In this document: positions 33,720 to 43,334 of the stretch, one piece after another
How the letters are laid out: every line of letters begins with the position of its first letter
Numbering within the stretch: the first letter of the stretch is position 1
DNA from: an uncultured Vampirovibrio sp.
GTDB taxonomy: Bacteria > Cyanobacteriota > Vampirovibrionia > Gastranaerophilales > Gastranaerophilaceae
Assembly (NCBI GenBank): GCA_910577635.1
Contig: CAJTNR010000012.1
Span: forward strand, 1-64,000
Direction of reading: 5' to 3'
DNA: 64,000 nucleotides
Notes under the pieces: generated by a model
The model's database searches: none
What the model was told of the DNA's origin: nothing
The model's input: the letters and a program-made list of their open reading frames with translations, nothing else
Position numbers and translations under genes: made by a program

Positions 33720-34835
33720 ATGGGGATACAATTTAAAAAAATATTATCAGCTATACTTATATACAGCTTTTGTTCAATAAACATTGCTTTTTGTGATCCT
33801 ATTTCAGGAAGAGTTGAAAAAGAGGATAAAAATATTGAACATCTTGACAAAAAGCTGTTCACAGGTGAAATTGAAAAACTGGATGATGATGATGTCATCA
33901 ACCTTACTGTATCACAGGTTCTAAGTTCGGGTTACACACTTGAAGGGGATGAGTTTTTTGCTGAGGTTACAAAAGACGTTGAAACAGACAAAGGAGTTGT
34001 TCTTCCCACAGGAACTATTGTCCATGGGGTTGTTCAAGTAATTGAAAACCCAAAGAATATGGGAAGAGACGGATATGTTAATATCAACTTTGACTATATG
34101 GTAACTCCAGACGGAAGAGAAATCCCTATTCAGGCTTCTTTAACCACTAAAGACAATCTTGTTAAAGGAGCAGCTAAAACTGTTGCAACGCATGCCGGAT
34201 ACACTCTTTTAGGCGGTGTTGCGGGAGGATTTTTTGCCCTTAACACCCTTGGATTAGGCGCAGCAATTGCTTCTAATGGATACACCCTAGCTGGAGGCGC
34301 AGCAATTGGAGGGGCAATTGGTTTGACTGCTGCAATCATTCGAAAAGGTAATGGTTTTATGATAAAACCCGGTGATGAGCTTAAAATTAAAATAGAAAAA
34401 GGTATTGAAATGCCCGTTTTTTCTGCTGATGCGTTTCGTCAGGAAGAACTTCTTTTGGAAGGGTTAAAAGTCAGGATTAATTCAGTAAATCTTGAAAAAG
34501 ACCCTTTTGGGGTAGAAAATACAATTACTTTGTCCTTAGGAATTGATAATTACACCGATTACACCTTTTCAACCTTTGATATTGCACTTGCCTCCAATAC
34601 TTCCCAGGTTTTTTTCCCAAGTCCTTTTGGAGACACTTCCTTATGGTTTAAATCAATTACCCCAGGTGATAGAGTTGTTGGAAAACTATCTTTCAATGTA
34701 ACTGATAAAAAAGCTAATCACTGGTTAGTTTTCTATGATAGAAAAACAAAAAAACCGCTTGCAAAGTACTCAATTGATAATGCTAAAAGGGATTTGAAAC
34801 AGATTGCAAAAAATAAAAATAAAAAAAGTAAATAA
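33720..34835 (+). CDS. Secreted protein with glycine-zipper segment, function unknown
   Basis: The 371-residue protein has a signal peptide (about 1-25, ending near AFC-D), then a beta-rich domain (about 40-150) in which LPTGTIVHGVVQVI and VNINFDYMVTPDGREIPI recall the TrbI/VirB10-like fold for surface-stable beta barrels. A glycine/alanine-rich segment at about 165-205 (GGVAGG, GLGAAIASNG, GGAAIGGAIG) looks like a glycine zipper. The C-terminal 140 residues are again beta-rich. No Shine-Dalgarno is seen; TATAAT (33707-33712) ends 7 nt before the ATG. An envelope role is inferred. Confidence 0.6.
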   Translation: MGIQFKKILSAILIYSFCSINIAFCDPISGRVEKEDKNIEHLDKKLFTGEIEKLDDDDVINLTVSQVLSSGYTLEGDEFFAEVTKDVETDKGVVLPTGTIVHGVVQVIENPKNMGRDGYVNINFDYMVTPDGREIPIQASLTTKDNLVKGAAKTVATHAGYTLLGGVAGGFFALNTLGLGAAIASNGYTLAGGAAIGGAIGLTAAIIRKGNGFMIKPGDELKIKIEKGIEMPVFSADAFRQEELLLEGLKVRINSVNLEKDPFGVENTITLSLGIDNYTDYTFSTFDIALASNTSQVFFPSPFGDTSLWFKSITPGDRVVGKLSFNVTDKKANHWLVFYDRKTKKPLAKYSIDNAKRDLKQIAKNKNKKSK

Positions 34836-34862
34836 TTATAATTAAATTGTTTTTATTAATAT

Positions 34863-35927
34863 ATGGAAGTTCTAAATAGTACAAATTTTAGTAATTTTAC
34901 TACCATAAATTCAAATAAAGAGTATATGTCAAGCGCATATAGTCAAAAAGAACCTGTTTTGTACTACAATGAAGCAGATCCTAAACAAGCAAAAAAGAAA
35001 AAAATTTTTACCCTATCTTTAATTGGAGCGTCTGTTCTTACAACAGGAGCGCTTGCTGTCGGAATTTTTAAGCATAAAAATCCTCAAAAAACTAAAGAAG
35101 CTTTTGAAAAACTTTTTAAAAAAAGCTCCAGCGCTATTAAAGACTTTAACTTTAAAGAAAAATTCTCCAATCTTTTTAGCAATATAATTAATGTTAAAGA
35201 TGACCTGTGGGACAGATTCAGCAAAAAAACAGCACATACTCCTTTGTTTTTTATTGATAAAATCGGCGATAAGATAACAGGGGTTTATAAAAAATCCCAA
35301 AAAATTACCCATGGTAATAAATTTAATGAAATTGTAAAAGAGCTTAATAAGAATAATGATTTTAATCTAAAAGACTTTGATAGCTGGTTTGATGATATAA
35401 ACAAATATATGAGGGGAAATTTCCAAGAAAAAAGAATTACCAAGGGTTTGTTTAATAAAGAATTTGCAAAATCAATGCTTGGAGATAATATTGCTGATAA
35501 GCAGCTTGGTGTTGATTGGATTAAAGAGCAATATTTATCACTTGATGGATTGGATAGCAAAACTAAAAAATTAGCTGAAGAATATAATAATATTATAGGA
35601 ACCCTTCTTCCAAAACTAAGAGATATTAACTGCGGAAGCGCTCCAACGGATCTTTTAACTATTATAACAGCAGCAGGAGGATTGGGAACAGCAGCACTAA
35701 CTGCTAAAGACAAAGAAGAAAGAAAGTCAATCATTGTAAACCTTGGCATTCCTTTAATCGGAACATTGGCAGGGTCAACATACTGCACTATGAAATCTTT
35801 AAGCGGAACTAAAGGTCTTATTTATGGTGCTATTATTGGTCAGGTTGCTTCAATTGGAGCAAAAATTGTTGATAAGTGCTTATTGCAAAGTAAAGATGAA
35901 GTTAATAAAACTAATTATAATGCATAA
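34863..35927 (+). CDS. Uncharacterised membrane protein of lineage-specific type
   Basis: The 354-residue protein is not recognised. It has one membrane helix at about 50-66 (LSLIGASVLTTGALAVG) and more hydrophobic, small-residue-rich stretches near the C-terminus (about 265-335: AAGGLGTAALTA, LGIPLIGTLAGST, YGAIIGQVASIGA). The middle is Lys/Phe-rich and helical. The layout of a short helix, a charged region and Gly/Ala-rich helices resembles the protein at 13067. It follows the secreted glycine-zipper protein by 27 nt and is followed by a terminator. Confidence 0.6.
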   Translation: MEVLNSTNFSNFTTINSNKEYMSSAYSQKEPVLYYNEADPKQAKKKKIFTLSLIGASVLTTGALAVGIFKHKNPQKTKEAFEKLFKKSSSAIKDFNFKEKFSNLFSNIINVKDDLWDRFSKKTAHTPLFFIDKIGDKITGVYKKSQKITHGNKFNEIVKELNKNNDFNLKDFDSWFDDINKYMRGNFQEKRITKGLFNKEFAKSMLGDNIADKQLGVDWIKEQYLSLDGLDSKTKKLAEEYNNIIGTLLPKLRDINCGSAPTDLLTIITAAGGLGTAALTAKDKEERKSIIVNLGIPLIGTLAGSTYCTMKSLSGTKGLIYGAIIGQVASIGAKIVDKCLLQSKDEVNKTNYNA

Positions 35928-35959
35928 GAAAAAAGGATGTTAAAACACCCTTTTTTCTT
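35926..35959. terminator. Bidirectional terminator between the 34863 gene and the ferredoxin
   Basis: AAGAAAAAAGG (35926-35936) pairs with CCTTTTTTCTT (35949-35959) over a loop that can add three more pairs. T-rich arms on both strands let it serve both convergent genes. It overlaps the stop codon of the plus-strand gene. Confidence 0.7.
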
Positions 35960-35981
35960 GAAAAAAAATAAAATTAATTAA

Positions 35982-36161
35982 TTATTCGCTAACACTAATT
36001 ACGCTAACAGGACAAGCATCTGCTGCATCTTTAACACAGTCTTCGTTTCCTGCAATTTTTGATTCATCAACTGTGCAAACATCTTCAACTTTAAAAACAT
36101 CAGCGCAGAAAGACTCACAAGCTCCGCAGCCAATGCATCCGTCTTCAATAGTAACTTTCAT
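35982..36161 (-). CDS. Small single-cluster ferredoxin
   Basis: This 59-residue gene is too short for most ORF cut-offs but is clear. The protein reads MKVTIEDGCIGCGACESF near the start, with Cys9, Cys12 and Cys15 in CxxCxxC spacing, and ends DACPVSVISVSE, with the fourth ligand in the Cys-Pro motif; two further Cys residues are present. This is the fold of [4Fe-4S] monocluster ferredoxins, electron carriers in anaerobic metabolism. A strong AAGGAG site lies before the ATG at 36159-36161. A convergent terminator follows the stop. Confidence 0.92.
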   Translation of the reverse strand: MKVTIEDGCIGCGACESFCADVFKVEDVCTVDESKIAGNEDCVKDAADACPVSVISVSE

Positions 36162-36228
36162 TTATTATCTCCTTAATAAGATTTACGAATACTAGTATAT
36201 AGAAAAAAGCAATTTTTTACAAGTGTTA

Positions 36229-37671
36229 TTAAGGATTATAATTTTTTACAATAATTTCTTCATTTATTGTACCTGTATCAAACAAAAGCTGTGTTTGTGA
36301 AATATTGTATTTAATAATAGAAGAAACATATGCAACACGGGCTTTAGTCATCTCCCCCTGAGCTTGAATTACATCCAAGAGGATTCCTTTTCCATTATTA
36401 AATCTCAACATTGCAAGTTTTATACTTTCTTTAGAATAATCCATTCTTTTTTTATTAATTTCCATTTCTTTTTTATTAAAAGCACTGGTAGAATGAGCTT
36501 CAACAATTGTTTGTTCAATATTTCTCAGCTGATTTTGCAATTGAAGATTTGTTGCTTTAATTTTTTCTTTTTGAGCTTTAATTTTAGTAATTGTACCAAT
36601 TCCAAGATTCTCTCCAGGCTGCCAGCTCATATAAGCAGCAAGAACATAATTGGGTCGAATTGAGTGGTTGATTGTGCCTTGAAATTGCTGCTGGTATTCA
36701 ATCATTGGTTTGGGGATAAACTCCGTTATATAAACATTTTTAATTTCTTTTTGATATCCTATTGTATCTCTAATGCTTTCTAGGTCTTCTCTGTTTTGAA
36801 TAGCAAGTTTGAATAAATCATCAACAGTTAAGTTCTCATCCACCAAAAACAGCGGCTGAATGTCATCTTCAAAGGGCATTAGCGCAACCCCTACTTCAAT
36901 ACCCATTACATTTGCAAGTCTGGCTTGAGAGAGCCTAAAGTCATTCAAAGAGGATAGAAGGCTTACTTTTGCCTGCGCTGATTCGTTTTTAGAGCGAATT
37001 ACGTCAAATTTTGTTCCAAAACCGCTTTTTTCAAGCTTTTGAGCTAATGCCAGCTGTGCGTTTCTTTCGATTAAATTTCTTAGATAAATTTCAATATTAA
37101 TTTTAGCCAAAAGCATTTCATAGTAATATCTTGTTGTATAATAAACAGTTTGTGAGCGATTAAAGTTCCAATCGTGTTTTTTAGCTCTTTGAAGGTACTT
37201 TCTTGCTTTGGCTTCAAAAATTTGCTTCCCGCCTTCTGTTAATAAGTGCTGACCTGTAATGTTAACAGATACTGCAGTTTCATGAAAAGTGTCCCTTAAA
37301 ACCCCGCCAACAAGAATCTGCCCTGAATAATCAGTAATATAGGAAGTTGTATTAAGAATAGGCAAAAACTTGGATAATGCATTTTGGTATTCATATTTAG
37401 AGCTTAAATATTCGTGTTCTTGAATTCTTATATCGAAGTTATTCTTTAATGCTGTATCAATGCACTGATCTAAACTTACAACTATATAATCATTCTTAAT
37501 TTCTTGTTTAATATACTTTTCAATATCAATATCATCAATATATTTAGTGCAAAATTCATTAAGTTTGCAGCTATCTGTAGGCTGAAACTCAATCGGGTTG
37601 TCATATAGTTCTTTTGATAACACCAAAGGATTTAATAATAAAAATATTAATATTAAACACACTATTCGCAT
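36229..37671 (-). CDS. TolC-family outer membrane efflux protein
   Basis: The 480-residue protein has a signal peptide (about 1-19, ending LVLSKEL) and two OEP repeats with long helices: DQCIDTALKNNFDIRIQEHEYLSSK opens the first (core ALKNNFDI), and LAIQNREDLESIRDTI opens the second; the C-terminal helix holds RFNNGKGILLDVIQAQGEMTKA. Such proteins form trimeric outer-membrane channels for efflux or type I secretion. No inner-membrane pump or adaptor gene is adjacent. A -10-like box lies 8 nt before the ATG and there is no Shine-Dalgarno. Confidence 0.9.
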   Translation of the reverse strand: MRIVCLILIFLLLNPLVLSKELYDNPIEFQPTDSCKLNEFCTKYIDDIDIEKYIKQEIKNDYIVVSLDQCIDTALKNNFDIRIQEHEYLSSKYEYQNALSKFLPILNTTSYITDYSGQILVGGVLRDTFHETAVSVNITGQHLLTEGGKQIFEAKARKYLQRAKKHDWNFNRSQTVYYTTRYYYEMLLAKINIEIYLRNLIERNAQLALAQKLEKSGFGTKFDVIRSKNESAQAKVSLLSSLNDFRLSQARLANVMGIEVGVALMPFEDDIQPLFLVDENLTVDDLFKLAIQNREDLESIRDTIGYQKEIKNVYITEFIPKPMIEYQQQFQGTINHSIRPNYVLAAYMSWQPGENLGIGTITKIKAQKEKIKATNLQLQNQLRNIEQTIVEAHSTSAFNKKEMEINKKRMDYSKESIKLAMLRFNNGKGILLDVIQAQGEMTKARVAYVSSIIKYNISQTQLLFDTGTINEEIIVKNYNP

Positions 37672-37774
37672 TCAAACATTTTATATAATTAAAAAACAAA
37701 TAATAATATCTTTATCGGCTAGGTCTTTTGTGATAAATTAGAATTATAAAATTAAAAAAAAGGATAAAAGTACG

Positions 37775-40363
37775 ATGAGTGAACTTTCAACTGTTTATAA
37801 TGCAAGAGAAACTGAAAAAGAAATTTACAAATTCTGGGAAGATAATAATTGTTTTAGAGCTGATGCAAATTCAGATAAACCTTCCTATTCAATAGTTATC
37901 CCCCCGCCTAATGTTACAGGCGTGCTTCATATGGGCCATGCGCTGGATGAAACTCTGCAGGATATCTTAATTAGATATAAAAGAATGTCCGGCTATGAAG
38001 CTCTTTGGATGCCAGGATGCGACCATGCAGGAATTGCAACTCAAAATGTAGTTGAAAAAAACTTAGCCAAAGAAGGAAAAACAAGACACGACCTGGGAAG
38101 AGAAAAATTCATCGAAACTACCTGGGATTGGGCAAACAAGCACAAAGATAGAATCTTAGAACAATGCAAACTATTAGGAGCCAGCTTTGACTTGTCAAGA
38201 AAAAGATTCACTCTGGATGAAGGGTGTTCCAATGCTGTAAAAAAAGTTTTTGTTGATTTATACAACAAAGGTTTAATTTATAAAGGAAACTATATTGTTA
38301 ACTGGTGTCCAAGATGCCAGAGTGCTATATCTGATGTTGAAACAAACTATGAAACAGAACCAGGATACTTATGGGAGATTTCCTATGCTCTTGAAGAAGG
38401 TCCAGGAGCCATAGTAATTGCTACAACAAGACCTGAAACAATGTTTGGCGATGTTGCGGTTGCTGTTAATCCGACTGACTATAAATATAAAGAATTAATA
38501 GGCAAAACCTGCGTTATGCCTTTAACAGGAAGAAAAATCCCAATTATTGCCGATGATTATGTTGATAAGTCATTTGGAACGGGTGCTCTTAAAATTACCC
38601 CGGCACATGACCCTAATGACTTTGAAGTCGGTCTTCGTCATAATTTAGCTCAAATCAAAGTAATAGATGAATCCGGCAATATGATGAGAAATGAATTTGT
38701 CCCGCCGCAGATTCAAGGATTAAACAGGGTTGAAGCAAGACAAAAAACAGTTGAGATGCTAAAAGAAAACGAGGTTTTAGTAAGAATTACAGAACACACT
38801 CATAATGTAGGTAAATGTCAAAGATGCTCAACCACTATTGAGCCTTTGTTATCCAAACAGTGGTTTGTAAAAATGAAACCTTTAGCAGAACCTGCTATAG
38901 AAGCTGTAAAAAGCGGTGAAATCAAGTTCATTCCTCAAAGGTGGGAGAAAAACTACTTAATGTGGATGGAAAACATTCGCGACTGGTGCATTTCAAGACA
39001 ACTTTGGTGGGGGCATCAAATTCCTGCTTATTATAACAACAAAACAGGTGAAATGGTTGTAGCACTCAAAAACCCCGATCCTAATAACTATACTCAGGAT
39101 AAAGATGTTCTTGACACCTGGTTTTCATCAGGTTTATGGCCTTTTGAAACAATGGGCTGGCCTGATACTAATAGCGAAGATTATAAAAAATTCTACCCGA
39201 CTTCAACTCTGGTTACAGGATTTGATATTATCTTCTTCTGGGTTGCAAGAATGATTACAATGGGGTTAGAATTCACCAAAAAACCGCCTTTTTTAACTGT
39301 TTATATCCACGGGCTTATAAGAGACGAATTCGGGCAGAAAATGTCTAAATCAAAAGGAAATACGATTGATCCTGTAGATTTAATTGAAAAATATGGCTGT
39401 GATGCACTTAGATTCACTCTTACTTATCTATGCACCTATGGAGGGCAGGATATTAAAATTAGTGATGAAAAATTTGAATTTGGAAGAAATTTTGCAAATA
39501 AAATCTATAATGCATCAAGATTTGTTTTAATGAATATTACAAAAAAAGACTTAGAAGTCGATTTCAACAACCTTTCTTTGGCTGACAAGTGGATTCTTAA
39601 TGAGCTCAACGAATGCACCAAGCTTGTTCAAGAGAACCTTGAAAACTTTAGAATCGGCGAAGTTGCTTCTTTATTGTACGACTTTTTTAGAGCAAAATAC
39701 TGTGATTGGTATGTTGAACTATCAAAAATTGAAAAAAACGAAGCAGTTTTAGTTTATGTGCTGGATAAATTCCTAAGACTGCTTCATCCTATAATGCCTC
39801 ATATAACAGAGGCTATCTGGCAAAAAATGCCTATTAAAAAAGAAACAATAGGAATACTGTATGCTTCATATCCTCAGTTTGATAAAAAACTTTGCTTTAG
39901 TGATGATTCTAAAAAAATGGAAACTGTTTTTGAAACAATTAAAGCTCTAAGAAACATAAGAGCTGAGTTTAATATTCCTCTTGGGTCAAGAATTGATATT
40001 ATAATCGACAACAACGAAGAACTTTACTCATCAATCATTCCTTATCTTAATCGATTAGCTAAAGTTAATAAGGTAAAATTTGAAAAAGATTCTAATTATA
40101 AAAAAAGCGCTTATTGTACGGTTAATGACACAAAAATTACAATTCCTCTTGAAGATTTGATTGACTTAGGACAAGAAATTGCACGTCAGACAAAAAAAGC
40201 AGACAAACTTCAACAGGAATTAAGCTCAATTGAAAAAAGACTAAATAACCCCAACTTTACAAAAAGCGCGCCTCTTGAAGTTGTCAACAAAACAAAAGCG
40301 CAAAAAGAAGAACTTCAAGCACAGCTTGAAACAATTAAACAAACAATTAAGAAACTTTCTTAA
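37775..40363 (+). CDS. valS: Valyl-tRNA synthetase
   Basis: ValS charges tRNA-Val and edits mischarged Thr. The 862-residue class I enzyme has the HIGH motif as HMGH (His52-His55 in PPPNVTGVLHMGHAL), zinc-type Cys pairs (NWCPRCQSA and KCQRCST), the editing domain, KMSKS at 522-526 and a C-terminal coiled coil typical of ValS (about 795-860). An AAGGA site precedes the ATG. The stop touches the convergent membrane protein gene. Confidence 0.97.
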   Translation: MSELSTVYNARETEKEIYKFWEDNNCFRADANSDKPSYSIVIPPPNVTGVLHMGHALDETLQDILIRYKRMSGYEALWMPGCDHAGIATQNVVEKNLAKEGKTRHDLGREKFIETTWDWANKHKDRILEQCKLLGASFDLSRKRFTLDEGCSNAVKKVFVDLYNKGLIYKGNYIVNWCPRCQSAISDVETNYETEPGYLWEISYALEEGPGAIVIATTRPETMFGDVAVAVNPTDYKYKELIGKTCVMPLTGRKIPIIADDYVDKSFGTGALKITPAHDPNDFEVGLRHNLAQIKVIDESGNMMRNEFVPPQIQGLNRVEARQKTVEMLKENEVLVRITEHTHNVGKCQRCSTTIEPLLSKQWFVKMKPLAEPAIEAVKSGEIKFIPQRWEKNYLMWMENIRDWCISRQLWWGHQIPAYYNNKTGEMVVALKNPDPNNYTQDKDVLDTWFSSGLWPFETMGWPDTNSEDYKKFYPTSTLVTGFDIIFFWVARMITMGLEFTKKPPFLTVYIHGLIRDEFGQKMSKSKGNTIDPVDLIEKYGCDALRFTLTYLCTYGGQDIKISDEKFEFGRNFANKIYNASRFVLMNITKKDLEVDFNNLSLADKWILNELNECTKLVQENLENFRIGEVASLLYDFFRAKYCDWYVELSKIEKNEAVLVYVLDKFLRLLHPIMPHITEAIWQKMPIKKETIGILYASYPQFDKKLCFSDDSKKMETVFETIKALRNIRAEFNIPLGSRIDIIIDNNEELYSSIIPYLNRLAKVNKVKFEKDSNYKKSAYCTVNDTKITIPLEDLIDLGQEIARQTKKADKLQQELSSIEKRLNNPNFTKSAPLEVVNKTKAQKEELQAQLETIKQTIKKLS

Positions 40364-41905
40364 TTATTGTTTTTTGCTAAAATCAATTTTTGTATCGAAA
40401 AACGATTCTCTTGTATAATAAGGAGTTTCGTTTTTTCTTTGATAGCTGAATAATTGTTTATCAGGCACAAGATAAATTGAATACTTTTCATCCTGATAGA
40501 CTCTTTTATAATAATCCTGATCATACAAAAGATACCCGTTCACATGCCAATAATTCTCAATCAGGATAATTTCCGGTTTATCTTCATTCAAAATCCTAAA
40601 AGCGCTTTCATCTGAAAAGAACAAAAACCTCATTTCCTTATCAAAAGTTTCATAGTCATAGACCTGTTCTTGACGACCATCCATATAAATTATATAATCA
40701 GGATAATTTTTATAAGCAATAAAACCAGATAGATAATAAGGAGCAAGGATTCTCCCTTTAATATCATTATCAATTAAAAACTGCATTGGCCTTATGGGAA
40801 ACTCATCCGCGCTTTGATAATACCAGCTGTTTAATATAGAGTTATTTGAAAAAATATTAATTGAAAAAATAATTGCTGCAATTATTGCAGAATACTTAAT
40901 TGCTAATTTAATTTTTATATTTTTTACAAAAAAATCAACAATTGTTTTAAAATCTTCATATAAAAAGATAAAAACCGTTATAAAAAACATTGGATTAAAC
41001 TTAATATATCTTAGTGCAAGGACTAAACTAGCAAAACAAACCAAAACCTTTGTATAATCCAAATTCCTAAATTTATTTTTTATTAACCCGAAAAGATAGA
41101 TAAAACAAATTGAAACAAGCTGAACCAGGTAAATAACAACCAGTTCAGGCTTCATTGACAAAGGAGTCTGCCATTCTCCGACCCAGCGTCTATCAACTCC
41201 AATCGAATTAAACAAAAAATTAACAAAATCAACACCCCAGGGGTTAATAAAGTATACAAGAATTGAAGGAATAAGAATTAGAAAATATTTTTTATATGGT
41301 TTTTTATTTAAAAACTCACCCGCACCATATAAAAATATTATCCCAAGACTATACATTGACCCTCCGTGCATATTAAACCAAAGAAGCATAAAAAAGGGAA
41401 TAATATAAAACAATTTTGAGTTTTGTTTGTTTCTTGTGTACTCTAATAATAAAATTAATAAAGGATAGAAAATAAAAGTGAAATCCTGGCTTCTTAAATA
41501 GGCAAAAAGCTTCATATGATGCATAAATAAGCAAAAAATAAAAATATAGAGATATCTATAGCTATAGTTAGTTTTTTTAGTTTTTACAATGATGTTTAAA
41601 TCAACCAAGACAAAAACCATAAAACAAAGAAAGCACTTAAAGATAGTGAGTCCCAAAGGATGGAATTTTTCCAAAACAAGATAGAATATTGCGCTTGAAA
41701 GCCACTCATGGTCATACCAGGTATGTGTTTTTGCAAAAGATACAATATCCTGATACATTACACTGCCGGTTTGAACAACGTGTTTTCCTTGAATCAGTCT
41801 TGAAAAAAGGTCAACATCGACAACATTAGTTTGAATGCAAAAAGCAAAACACAACACAAATAAAAGTATATAGAAAAAAATATTATCAATTTTTTTTGTC
41901 ATCAT
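40364..41905 (-). CDS. Polytopic membrane protein, GT-C-like candidate
   Basis: The 513-residue protein has about ten hydrophobic helices in residues 8-370 and a soluble C-terminal domain. Near the N-terminus, after the first helix, comes VDVDLFSRLIQGK followed by a YDHEWLSSAIFY segment. This layout, with an acidic pair in the first periplasmic loop, resembles lipid-linked sugar transferases of the GT-C type, but the match is weak. It overlaps the end of a DPM1-type glycosyltransferase gene by 20 bp, which supports a role in using polyprenyl-phosphate sugars. Confidence 0.6.
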   Translation of the reverse strand: MMTKKIDNIFFYILLFVLCFAFCIQTNVVDVDLFSRLIQGKHVVQTGSVMYQDIVSFAKTHTWYDHEWLSSAIFYLVLEKFHPLGLTIFKCFLCFMVFVLVDLNIIVKTKKTNYSYRYLYIFIFCLFMHHMKLFAYLRSQDFTFIFYPLLILLLEYTRNKQNSKLFYIIPFFMLLWFNMHGGSMYSLGIIFLYGAGEFLNKKPYKKYFLILIPSILVYFINPWGVDFVNFLFNSIGVDRRWVGEWQTPLSMKPELVVIYLVQLVSICFIYLFGLIKNKFRNLDYTKVLVCFASLVLALRYIKFNPMFFITVFIFLYEDFKTIVDFFVKNIKIKLAIKYSAIIAAIIFSINIFSNNSILNSWYYQSADEFPIRPMQFLIDNDIKGRILAPYYLSGFIAYKNYPDYIIYMDGRQEQVYDYETFDKEMRFLFFSDESAFRILNEDKPEIILIENYWHVNGYLLYDQDYYKRVYQDEKYSIYLVPDKQLFSYQRKNETPYYTRESFFDTKIDFSKKQ

Positions 41906-42605
41906 AGCTCCTTAACTTTAGAATATTAATGAAAGCTTCAAAAAAGATAGCTTTATTCATTTTGGATTTACCTTTTTTTCTATCAACAAAGACAATAGGA
42001 AACTCATTAATCCTTGCTCCTAGCTTATAAGCTTTATACTTCATTTCAATTTGAAAACAGTATCCTTGAGAAATTATACAATCAAGATTAATTTTATCGA
42101 GAATTTCTTTTCTATAGGCATTAAAACCACCAGTTAAGTCATTAATCTTACAATTAAGGACGATTTTTGAATAAATTGATCCGCCTTTAGATATTAAGTT
42201 TCGAATCAAACCCCAGCCTTCAACTTTTCCTCCTTTAATGTTTCTTGAAGCAATTACAACATCATTATCCTTGAGTTTTTCAAGCATTATTGGTAAATAC
42301 TTAGGATCATGGGAAAAATCGGCATCCATTTGAATAAAACAGTTAAAACCAAGTTCAATACCTTTTTTAAATCCATCAGTATAAGCACTTGCAAGTCCGA
42401 ATTTGCCTTTTCTTTTAAGCAGGTAGATGTTTTTAAATTTCTCTTTTAACTGCTCAACTTTTTGTGCGGTTGAATCAATTGAAGCATCATCTACAACAAG
42501 AATTGAGAATTCGACTTTATATAGAACTTTATTAATTTCATAAATCAAATCAACAATGTTTAGTTCTTCATTATAGGTAGGAATAATAATTAGAGGTTTT
42601 ATCAT
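41886..42605 (-). CDS. Polyprenol-phosphate sugar synthase (DPM1-like GT2)
   Basis: The 239-residue GT2 glycosyltransferase has IIIPTYNEELNI at the start, LVVDDASIDSTA, the metal-binding DxD as MDADFSHDP, and LTGGFNAYRKE, all typical of dolichol- or polyprenyl-phosphate mannose synthases. There are no C-terminal membrane helices. I chose the ATG at 42603-42605; TATAAT (42612-42617, minus strand) lies 6 nt upstream, so the transcript may be leaderless, although no good -35 box is seen. The product would feed the adjacent GT-C-like membrane protein. Confidence 0.88.
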   Translation of the reverse strand: MIKPLIIIPTYNEELNIVDLIYEINKVLYKVEFSILVVDDASIDSTAQKVEQLKEKFKNIYLLKRKGKFGLASAYTDGFKKGIELGFNCFIQMDADFSHDPKYLPIMLEKLKDNDVVIASRNIKGGKVEGWGLIRNLISKGGSIYSKIVLNCKINDLTGGFNAYRKEILDKINLDCIISQGYCFQIEMKYKAYKLGARINEFPIVFVDRKKGKSKMNKAIFFEAFINILKLRSYDDKKN

Positions 42606-42662
42606 GTTAAAATTATATAAAAATATATTCAATAATAAAAATTATGTAATATTATTAATATT

Positions 42663-43322
42663 ATGAACGAAATTTCAATTCTTGATATAATTTCACCAAT
42701 AATGGTAGGACCTTCAAGTTCTCATACGGCAGGGGCCGTTAGAATAGGGCTTTTAGCTAAGAATATTTACGAAAAAGAAATAAAAAAAGTAAAAATAATT
42801 CTCTACAATTCATACGCTAAAACAGGACCCGGACACGGAACCGATAAGGGAATAATTGCTGGTTTATTGGGTTATAGTGTTGATAATACCATAATTAAAG
42901 ATATCTTTAAAACCCCTGAAGCTTCAAAACTTGAATATTCTTTTGAATTTGAAGAGAGTTTTACACACCACCCTAATAGTGTTGAATTTATTTTTGATGA
43001 TATGACAATAAGTGCCAAAAGCATTGGCGGGGGTGAAGTTGAGGTTGATAAAATTAATAATTTTTCTCTTTCAATTAACGGCAAGTACAATGTTTTAGTT
43101 CTTGTAGTTAAGGATGAACCTTCAATATTATCAAAAATCACTAATATTATTCAAAAAAACAATATTAACATTGCATCAATAAGCTGTGATAGATACGCAA
43201 GAGGAAAAAACACAAGCTGTTGTATAGCACTTGATGGAAATATTCAAAAAACAGCAATTGAGGAAATTAAAAAAAGCGTTAATCCTTGCTTAATAAGATA
43301 TGTACAAAAACTTGAAAATTAA
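42663..43322 (+). CDS. sdaAB: L-serine dehydratase, iron-sulfur-dependent, beta subunit
   Basis: Together with SdaAA this enzyme deaminates L-serine to pyruvate and ammonia. The 219-residue protein has the SDH beta signature (DIISPIMVGPSSSHTAGAVR) shortened at its core to GPSSSHTAGA, and a C-terminal ACT domain (about 145-215; DEPSILSKITNIIQKNNINI, core PSILSKI) that may bind serine. The next gene begins 12 nt later. No Shine-Dalgarno is seen; a TATTAT box ends 7 nt before the ATG. Confidence 0.95.
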   Translation: MNEISILDIISPIMVGPSSSHTAGAVRIGLLAKNIYEKEIKKVKIILYNSYAKTGPGHGTDKGIIAGLLGYSVDNTIIKDIFKTPEASKLEYSFEFEESFTHHPNSVEFIFDDMTISAKSIGGGEVEVDKINNFSLSINGKYNVLVLVVKDEPSILSKITNIIQKNNINIASISCDRYARGKNTSCCIALDGNIQKTAIEEIKKSVNPCLIRYVQKLEN

Positions 43323-43334
43323 AAGGCAAAATTA

